DNA from: Gammaproteobacteria bacterium
Lineage (GTDB): Bacteria; Pseudomonadota; Gammaproteobacteria; Enterobacterales; Alteromonadaceae
DNA length: 5,054 bases
NCBI GenBank assembly: GCA_027484495.1
Contig: JAIXSW010000511.1
Location: forward strand, 1-5,054
Direction of reading: 5' to 3'
Shown here: one piece after another, positions 1-5,054 of the stretch
Numbering within the stretch: position 1 is the first letter of the stretch
Layout: every line of letters begins with the position of its first letter
Made by a program: the position numbers and the translations under genes
Notes under the pieces: generated by a model
What the model saw: only the letters and a program-made list of their open reading frames with translations
The model's database searches: none
What the model was told of the DNA's origin: nothing

Positions 1-62
1 ACGAAGCCGCTATGTTCAAGCCTAACACTAACCAAAACCAACAATTTGGCTTCACGCCGATT

Positions 63-106
63 GAGCAATCCCGAGCTCCGCGAGGGATATCAAGGCTCCC
101 AATAAA
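63..106 (+). repeat. Direct repeat, copy 1
   Basis: This segment is closely repeated at 207-251, offset by 144 bases. The shared core starts CAATCCCGAGCT and ends with CAATAAA, with a handful of substitutions and one length difference between the copies. The core contains a small CTC-CGC-GAG stem-loop and flanking ATCC/GGAT complementarity, so it could fold as RNA or single-stranded DNA. Copy 1 ends four bases before the terminator hairpin at 110-139. The repeat's identity is unknown to me; a REP-like element or a duplicated 3' end of an RNA transcript are the two readings I would consider. Confidence 0.6.
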
Positions 107-109
107 GCC

Positions 110-139
110 AAAGGGCCCACTCAGTCGAGTGGGCCTTTT
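110..139 (+). terminator. Rho-independent terminator, rightward
   Basis: A stem pairs GGCCCACTC (114-122) with GAGTGGGCC (127-135) around the four-base loop AGTC. It is extended by a G-U pair and by A residues on the left facing the T run on the right (TTTT at 136-139). The T tract follows the stem in the + direction; read leftward, the trailing T run is only three bases. It should therefore terminate a rightward transcript entering from the left. No gene in this window ends just upstream, so its gene lies outside. Confidence 0.8.
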
Positions 140-206
140 GCACTTTAGGCTCCTTAAAATTACCGGGCCTTGCTGCCACACCGCTGTTTCATGTCTTGCA
201 CACGGT

Positions 207-251
207 GAACAATCCCGAGCTCTGCGAGAGGAATCAAGGGTTTCCAATAAA
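207..251 (+). repeat. Direct repeat, copy 2
   Basis: This is the second copy of the repeat at 63-106. Here the hairpin core reads CTCT-GCG-AGAG instead of CTC-CGC-GAG, so the potential stem is kept although the bases differ. As with copy 1, a hairpin begins a few bases downstream (258-281). Similar spacing to a downstream hairpin in both copies suggests that repeat plus hairpin is one duplicated module. Confidence 0.6.
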
Positions 252-257
252 CGAGAA

Positions 258-281
258 AGCTTCAATCGGAAAATTGAGGCT
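258..281 (+). other. Hairpin after repeat copy 2
   Basis: AGCTTCAAT (258-266) pairs with ATTGAGGCT (273-281) around the six-base loop CGGAAA, giving a nine-pair stem with one U-G wobble. It is followed by CTTGCCATTTTA, which has only a weak, displaced T run, so termination would be poor. It may be a degenerate terminator equivalent to the strong one after copy 1, or an RNA stability element. Confidence 0.4.
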
Positions 282-437
282 CTTGCCATTTTATGCCAGG
301 AAGATTCAGATGCCGTGTTGTATCAACAAAACACAAAGCTTGGAACAAGAAGATTCTGTTGATTCCGTATCTGAACTCTGGTCGTTGACACAGGCTTATG
401 GCATAAAGGTGCACTGCTTTTACAGATTGCTGAATTC

Positions 438-2129
438 ATGCGTATTTTTCTGAATCGGGCCAGCATAGTCGTGGTGTTCGTCTTTGGTATCACCGGCTGT
501 CAACACAGTCCGGTTGCTCTGTTGCCTGGACCTGAGCAAGATATCGGATTGACGTCAACTTTGAAGCAGCGCATGTCTGTCGCCCCAGACCATCCATGTA
601 TGCTTTCAGATGCAATCAACACAGAGCCGCTATACACACTTTTTTGTACTCATCAGGCATTCCAAAAGCCGGTCACGAATGCTGAGCAGTTTTCACGATT
701 ATTGCGTCAACAGCAGTCGGCGCTTAGTCAATTGGTGCTGCATCATCTGGTAGACGGTCAATGGCAGCTCCAAGGTCAAGGCTACCGCCTCAAAGTAGAA
801 CTGCCGAGTGATGAACATGGGATGCAGTTTAGTCGCTACACCCCGGTGCAGCAGCTCAAGTTCGAAGATGCCTATTATCAGCCCCCTTTACCGGCGCCTG
901 ATGCCTATGGTGTTGCAATGGTGGCGGAGCGTAAACATAGTCGGGCGCCGTTTGACCAGTATTATCCGCGAGAAGGTATATTTCGCAGTGTGACTGTAAC
1001 ACTCGAGGCAATGAAACTCGTCAATAATGAGCTGACAATCAGTCTAAAAGGCCATTATCTGACCGCGCCGCAGCGGGTTCCGCTTGCCGGCCGGCTGGTA
1101 CCGCTGAGTTATGACCCGGCAAGTGCGACGCTATTGCTATTACGCGATGCCCGGATCGACCAGTCAGCATTCTCTGCGTTACTGGATGGTAACAAACCGG
1201 GTTATGACTTTGGCATCTTTAGTCCTGGTCCGATCCGGCCGGATCGCAAGCCCATTCTAATGATCCACGGCCTTAACTCCAGCCCGATGATTTGGCTCAA
1301 GCTGAGCCATGCAATTTATCGCGACCCACAATTATCTGCCCATTACCAGGTCTGGCATGCGTTTTATCCAAGCGGAGCACCGCCATTCTTTAATGCGATG
1401 CGCTTACGATATGATGTTGATCAGATGCGAAACCAGCTACAGCAACGCGTTGGTTTATCAGACAAGATGCCAATGGTGGTGATTGGGCACAGCATGGGTG
1501 GCATTATCGCCAAGACTTTTATCATCGACAGTGGCATGGCGCTGTGGGATGAAACCTTTTTATTTCGGCCCGAAGCTTGGCCAGGGAAGGATAAAGATCT
1601 GCAGCGCTATCGCGATGTATTTTTATTTCAGGCGCGGCAAGATGTTGATTCGGTGTTCTTTTTGGACACCCCGCATCATGGGGCTGATATCGCTGAGGCC
1701 TGGTACAGCCGATTGGCGAGCAAATTGATTACGATCCCGGACATGTTCGCAAGGCTGAACCGCAAGTTGTTTCAGCGCATCCGGTTGGAAACTGTCACGC
1801 CGCAAATGCAGCCTTATTTGTCAGATGGTGGGCCCAATAGCGTGCAGGTGTTATCACCACAACATCCGCTGCTGCGCAAAATAGCGACTTTACCCTATCA
1901 AAGACCAGTCTATTCGGTGGTGGGGAGTGACGATAAACCTTATTGCTACGATGAGGGCGCCTGCGCTCGCCTGTCTGATTCGGTGGTGCCATTTTTCAGT
2001 GCCCACGAGCCGCGGTCAGCGGCACAGATCATCGTGCCATCACAACATGATTCGTATCAGAGCCCGGAAGCGATTGCCTTTATTTTGGCGCAGTTGCGCC
2101 AGCGCCTGGACGCAGACGGATCCCATTAA
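438..2129 (+). CDS. Outer-membrane lipoprotein alpha/beta hydrolase (esterase/lipase-like)
   Basis: The 563-residue product starts with a lipoprotein signal: a hydrophobic stretch at residues 8-19 ends in the lipobox I-T-G-C with Cys21, followed by Gln rather than Asp, which favours outer-membrane sorting. This lipobox supports the ATG at 438, although no good Shine-Dalgarno sequence precedes it. Residues 22 to about 250 match nothing I recognise. The catalytic domain begins near 270: an oxyanion HGLNSS segment at 277-282, nucleophile elbow GHSMG with Ser352, a TPHHG motif at 411-415, probable acid Asp514 in SDSVVP, and His537 near the C-terminus. TPHHG is typical of PGAP1/DUF676/LCAT-like lipases and esterases, so ester hydrolysis of a lipid or acyl substrate is likely; the substrate is unknown. 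The last 50 bases overlap the convergent transglycosylase gene. The hydrolase assignment is firm; the physiological role is not. Confidence 0.88.
   Translation: MRIFLNRASIVVVFVFGITGCQHSPVALLPGPEQDIGLTSTLKQRMSVAPDHPCMLSDAINTEPLYTLFCTHQAFQKPVTNAEQFSRLLRQQQSALSQLVLHHLVDGQWQLQGQGYRLKVELPSDEHGMQFSRYTPVQQLKFEDAYYQPPLPAPDAYGVAMVAERKHSRAPFDQYYPREGIFRSVTVTLEAMKLVNNELTISLKGHYLTAPQRVPLAGRLVPLSYDPASATLLLLRDARIDQSAFSALLDGNKPGYDFGIFSPGPIRPDRKPILMIHGLNSSPMIWLKLSHAIYRDPQLSAHYQVWHAFYPSGAPPFFNAMRLRYDVDQMRNQLQQRVGLSDKMPMVVIGHSMGGIIAKTFIIDSGMALWDETFLFRPEAWPGKDKDLQRYRDVFLFQARQDVDSVFFLDTPHHGADIAEAWYSRLASKLITIPDMFARLNRKLFQRIRLETVTPQMQPYLSDGGPNSVQVLSPQHPLLRKIATLPYQRPVYSVVGSDDKPYCYDEGACARLSDSVVPFFSAHEPRSAAQIIVPSQHDSYQSPEAIAFILAQLRQRLDADGSH
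1231..1246. repeat. 16-bp perfect palindrome inside the hydrolase gene
   Basis: CGATCCGGCCGGATCG is a perfect inverted repeat without spacer. It encodes Pro-Ile-Arg-Pro-Asp-Arg just before the catalytic domain, so coding constraint plus chance is a sufficient explanation. A binding site cannot be excluded. Confidence 0.5.
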
Positions 2130-2751
2130 AGCGTTGTTGTTGGCGTGGCCCACAGAAGGGCAGGTTGCGGGTGAATTCGGCAATGGCACTTACTTTGCCA
2201 TTGTGGGCCCGCAGTGTTGACCAATAGCGGCCGCCTCCCTGATGTTGTTCTGTGCTACGACTTGCAATGACGCCATCAGTGCTGACCCACTTCGATAAAA
2301 TACGCACACCACAAGCCAGGTTAATTACCGGATCATGTAATAGTGCCGGGTGCCGGATATCACAGTCATAACGTTTCTGATTGGCACTTTCGATGGAAAT
2401 TTGCAGTAGTCCGCGTGAGACGACAGGCTTGCCTTTGCCGTCACGAAAGCGCTCGCGGTATGTCGCTTCTGGCTTAAAGTTGCTTTCGGGTTTGCTCATC
2501 GCCGATAACAAACCGACCCAGAATTTGCGTCGTTCAGGTTTGGCTAACTTCGGGTAATTGGGGCAAAATTGTGTAATATCGGTAGGATTTAAACGGATCA
2601 GCGGTGAACTGGCGACTGCCGATTCGGCGGCTCTGGTCCAGCTACCGTCCTGATTTTTCTGCGCCCAGGCAGCATAATCCAGCGAGGCGAAACAGGCTGG
2701 AGCGAACCCCATCAGGCATAAAATCAGCAAAAAAACATAGCGCGGCTGCAT
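2080..2751 (-). CDS. Exported SLT/lysozyme-fold lytic transglycosylase
   Basis: The 223-residue product has a signal peptide with a hydrophobic core at residues 6-16 and likely signal peptidase I cleavage after Ala19 or Ala22. Cys20 sits in A-P-A-C, a poor lipobox, so I favour a soluble periplasmic protein. The mature part resembles the SLT/goose-lysozyme fold: a helix ending SAMSKPESNF with probable catalytic Glu89, the SRGLLQIS segment (112-119) equivalent to the GLMQ motif, DPVINLACGVRIL (140-152), and GRYWSTLR (174-181). Such enzymes cleave the MurNAc-GlcNAc bond of peptidoglycan, forming 1,6-anhydroMurNAc. Four Cys in the mature part (63, 130, 147, 200) could form disulfides. The start lies 23 bases after the MltA-like gene, with GGAG 12 bases upstream, so co-transcription is likely. 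The domain seems to finish at LPFC (197-200); a 23-residue basic, low-complexity tail follows, mostly encoded antisense to the hydrolase gene. Confidence 0.8.
   Translation of the reverse strand: MQPRYVFLLILCLMGFAPACFASLDYAAWAQKNQDGSWTRAAESAVASSPLIRLNPTDITQFCPNYPKLAKPERRKFWVGLLSAMSKPESNFKPEATYRERFRDGKGKPVVSRGLLQISIESANQKRYDCDIRHPALLHDPVINLACGVRILSKWVSTDGVIASRSTEQHQGGGRYWSTLRAHNGKVSAIAEFTRNLPFCGPRQQQRFNGIRLRPGAGATAPK
2147..2209. other. Nested inverted repeats at the convergent gene ends
   Basis: An outer pair, GGCCCACA (2147-2154) and TGTGGGCC (2202-2209), encloses an inner perfect pair, CAATGGCA (2181-2188) and TGCCATTG (2196-2203), with a seven-base loop; the two share two bases. The structure begins 18 bases after the hydrolase stop and lies inside the 3' part of the SLT gene. 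No T run follows on either strand, so it is not a canonical terminator, but it could stabilise or define the 3' end of the hydrolase mRNA. Confidence 0.4.
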
Positions 2752-2763
2752 CGGCAGTCGGGT

Positions 2764-2767
2764 CTCC
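2764..2767 (-). promoter_or_regulatory. Possible ribosome binding site of the SLT gene
   Basis: On the minus strand GGAG lies 12 bases before the ATG at 2751, a long spacing. No better Shine-Dalgarno is present, and the signal peptide follows directly from this ATG, which supports the start. Confidence 0.35.
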
Positions 2768-2774
2768 GGTTCAG

Positions 2775-3902
2775 TTATTTTTTCAGCAACAGATAAGCCT
2801 GGCTGTAATCACCACGGTGTTTATTAGCCGCGAAATAATCCGGCCAGCCCCGATAATAACCGCTTAACCAGTCCAGTTGAAACAGATTATTGGCAAAAGC
2901 GCCACCGGTGTCGGCCAGGATCGTCAGTCGATAGTGCATCACACCGGCTTCGGGTGTCGCTAACAGAATTAACTTCCCTAAGCCAAGCTGCGGAATATCG
3001 CCAGCTACTGTGACTTCCGGTTTAATCGGAATTTTGTAATCAGCGTCTTTACCGTAACCCAACACGCTTTGAACTTGTTTGAAGTACCAATACCGTTGTT
3101 GTTGCTCCGGGGTTTTGCTGCGGTCATACGGAATGCCATTGGTACGATGCACATTATAATAGCGATACCCCTGACCCGACGGCACGACTGCCGTGCCCTG
3201 CAGTAGGGCGCCTTCGAGGCCTTCACGGCTCAGCCAAAACAAAACCGGTGCACGCAGTGGTGTTTTTTCCAGCGCGCCCCGGACTATATCCTGCTTACCC
3301 AATTGAAAACGGGTGATTTGCTTGCCCAGCGCATCAGCGGTCGCGAGGTCAAGTTTGGCCTCATCAAAAGGTAACCCATAAAGCGCCTGATTTTTTTCTG
3401 CGGTTTTAACCGGGCTGCCATCCGCAATTTTGACAAAATATTTGGTTTGCAGAATTTTGTCCGCAGGCAGATTTTGCAGTAAAGGTTTGTTTTTCGACAG
3501 TTTTGCGGCACCAGCCTGATCCGGCATCCAGCGGACAAAACTGAAATGCTGCCGTACAAAGTTTGGATCTGTCAGTCGTGACTTGCGACCGGCCGCTTGG
3601 TCTTCGTTGGCGATTTGGCAGATATAAAGCAGGGTGGCACGAATGTCTGCAACCGGCACTGTCGCGCCAGGAATTTTACCGCCGTGGATAGCCACCGGGT
3701 CATAACTCTGGCCTTTATCGATGTATTTCAGCGTTTCGGTGGCCACCTGACACAGATCGCTACTGCGATCCGGCCATTGTCCGGCGACGAATTGCGGTTG
3801 CTGTGGCGTGAACTTGGCAGATGCCTGCGCTGCAGATAACGGATACAAGGCAAAGACGCTACCAATTAACACAGTTCCGATGCGCCCGACAAAACCTGAC
3901 AT
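2775..3902 (-). CDS. Divergent MltA-like (GH102) lytic transglycosylase with 3D domain
   Basis: The 375-residue product has a signal peptide (hydrophobic core 8-22, likely cleavage near Ala27/Ala29) and no lipobox, unlike E. coli MltA. By eye it follows the MltA family order: NFVRQHFSFVRW (114-125) resembling the N-terminal helix; TKYFVKIADGSPV (153-165) then LYGLP (174-178), equivalent to the GYYEP...PLYxRP strand pair; LFWLSREGLEGALLQGTAVV (221-240) equivalent to the WL..P..AFFLQxQGSGR segment; and HRTNGIPYD (252-260) for the YxGxNGxPY motif. The 3D double-psi barrel follows, with Asp302 (TVAGD), Asp331 (DTGGAF) and Asp344 (QLDW); the last aligns with the catalytic Asp308 of E. coli MltA. 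The product should cleave peptidoglycan glycan strands. Overall length is normal for MltA, but the segment between NGxPY and the YWYF strand is very short. Cys51 and Cys95 could pair. It is first in the operon with the SLT enzyme. Family assignment is likely; activity is inferred. Confidence 0.72.
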   Translation of the reverse strand: MSGFVGRIGTVLIGSVFALYPLSAAQASAKFTPQQPQFVAGQWPDRSSDLCQVATETLKYIDKGQSYDPVAIHGGKIPGATVPVADIRATLLYICQIANEDQAAGRKSRLTDPNFVRQHFSFVRWMPDQAGAAKLSKNKPLLQNLPADKILQTKYFVKIADGSPVKTAEKNQALYGLPFDEAKLDLATADALGKQITRFQLGKQDIVRGALEKTPLRAPVLFWLSREGLEGALLQGTAVVPSGQGYRYYNVHRTNGIPYDRSKTPEQQQRYWYFKQVQSVLGYGKDADYKIPIKPEVTVAGDIPQLGLGKLILLATPEAGVMHYRLTILADTGGAFANNLFQLDWLSGYYRGWPDYFAANKHRGDYSQAYLLLKK

Positions 3903-3931
3903 AACAACACTCGCTTTAATAGATTGGCTGC

Positions 3932-3960
3932 AGACTAACGCAGTGAACGCCAGTGCTCAA
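3932..3960 (-). promoter_or_regulatory. Candidate sigma-70 promoter for the transglycosylase operon
   Basis: On the minus strand TTGAGC (3960-3955) and TAGTCT (3937-3932) are separated by 17 bases, each matching four of six consensus positions. Transcription would start near 3925, giving a leader of about 25 bases with a weak AGCGAG Shine-Dalgarno (3915-3910) seven bases before the ATG at 3902. Confidence 0.35.
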
Positions 3961-4043
3961 GTCAGATACAGCCTATCGTGGTTTAATTGCTGAAATGACA
4001 GGCAAATTTGCTTGTGTTCCGCTATGGCAGCTTTTATCGTGAC

Positions 4044-4052
4044 TGCTATTAC
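4044..4052 (+). promoter_or_regulatory. Candidate extended -10 for the CDF gene
   Basis: TGCTATTAC matches the TGn-TATAAT extended -10 pattern with two mismatches in the hexamer. No good -35 lies at the right distance. If used, transcription would start near 4059, inside the inverted repeat at 4054-4079. Confidence 0.3.
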
Positions 4053-4053
4053 G

Positions 4054-4079
4054 CTGCACCTGCCTATCGCAGGTAGCAG
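4054..4079 (+). promoter_or_regulatory. Inverted repeat upstream of the CDF gene, possible operator
   Basis: ACCTGC (4058-4063) and GCAGGT (4069-4074) form a perfect dyad around CTATC. It extends by CTGC (4054-4057) pairing with GCAG (4076-4079) if one A is bulged, giving about ten pairs. It ends 21 bases before the start codon. No T run follows, so it is not a terminator. An operator for a metal-responsive repressor or activator, or a leader hairpin affecting translation, are both possible. It does not look like a Zur box, and its spacing to the candidate -10 is not the usual MerR-type arrangement. Confidence 0.4.
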
Positions 4080-4090
4080 TGATCCGCACC

Positions 4091-4094
4091 GGAG
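4091..4094 (+). promoter_or_regulatory. Ribosome binding site of the CDF gene
   Basis: GGAG lies six bases before the ATG at 4101. Another ATG at 4096 is out of frame and too close to this site, so the 4101 start is preferred. Confidence 0.7.
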
Positions 4095-4100
4095 AATGGA

Positions 4101-5054
<954 letters not shown>

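Larger units (their letters stand above)
1..437. other. Intergenic region with repeats and hairpins, no convincing gene
   Basis: This stretch precedes the lipoprotein hydrolase gene. Two overlapping open frames on the + strand (12-362 and 196-453) run through it, but both cross the terminator hairpin and/or the direct repeats, have no recognisable domain and no good ribosome binding site, so I do not call them genes. What it does hold is a strong rightward terminator-like hairpin near 110-139, two copies of a roughly 45-bp direct repeat (63-106 and 207-251), and a second hairpin at 258-281. The first 60 bases are probably the 3' untranslated end of a rightward transcript lying left of the window. 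Confidence 0.6.

Noticed and set aside
342..366. Imperfect palindrome centred on AGAAGATTCT, a possible operator
   Set aside because: The arms are short and interrupted, the loop is too small for a hairpin, and it lies far from any supported promoter.
385..390. A perfect TTGACA that might be the -35 of the hydrolase promoter
   Set aside because: No acceptable -10 lies 16-19 bases downstream; CATAAA at 402-407 is too close at 11 bases.
12..453. Two overlapping open frames (12-362 and 196-453, +) that could be small genes
   Set aside because: They run through the terminator hairpin and repeat copies, lack domains and credible ribosome binding sites, and the second overlaps the start of the lipoprotein gene.
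2686..2694. Cys20 of the SLT protein as a lipoprotein attachment site
   Set aside because: The preceding residues A-P-A do not fit a lipobox well, whereas ordinary signal peptidase cleavage sites are present at A19 and A22.
4096..4098. Alternative ATG start for the transporter
   Set aside because: It is out of frame with the transporter, only one base from GGAG, and its frame closes after about 29 codons.

Overview
The window looks like chromosomal DNA of a Gram-negative gammaproteobacterium. The evidence is an outer-membrane-type lipoprotein signal, two exported peptidoglycan-cleaving enzymes and moderate G+C with mixed codon use. A relative of Rheinheimera, Alishewanella or Shewanella would fit, but that is only an impression. 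There are no rRNA or tRNA genes, insertion sequences, phage genes or CRISPR arrays.

Layout. Positions 1-437 hold no convincing gene. They contain two diverged copies of a roughly 45-bp direct repeat, each followed within a few bases by a hairpin; the first hairpin is a good rightward intrinsic terminator, so a rightward transcript probably enters from left of the window. Positions 438-2129 (+) encode a lipoprotein alpha/beta hydrolase with a complete-looking Ser-Asp-His triad behind an uncharacterised N-terminal half. Converging on it from the right is a two-gene leftward operon. Its first gene (3902 to 2775) encodes a divergent MltA-like (GH102) lytic transglycosylase with the three 3D-domain aspartates. 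Its second gene (2751 to 2080) encodes a small exported SLT/lysozyme-fold transglycosylase, whose 3' end overlaps the hydrolase gene by 50 bp. After a 198-bp divergent intergenic region, a zinc-type cation diffusion facilitator starts at 4101 (+) and is still open at the window end, where it runs into a perfect GACCAC hexamer tandem encoding a His-Asp tail.

How the genes may work together. The two leftward genes share an envelope theme: both products are exported and predicted to cut peptidoglycan by the lytic transglycosylase route, and their 23-bp spacing suggests co-transcription. The lipoprotein hydrolase is also an envelope enzyme but is transcribed separately and has no evident functional link. 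The CDF transporter is divergently transcribed and probably independent, exporting Zn2+ or a similar divalent metal.

The most unusual points are the MltA-like protein, which has the family core but a much shortened middle and no lipoprotein signal; its pairing with an SLT enzyme; the extended, overlapping C-terminus of the SLT enzyme; the His-Asp tract that coincides with the window end; and the repeat-plus-hairpin modules at the left. I see no clear evidence of a wholly new defence or mobile system here.
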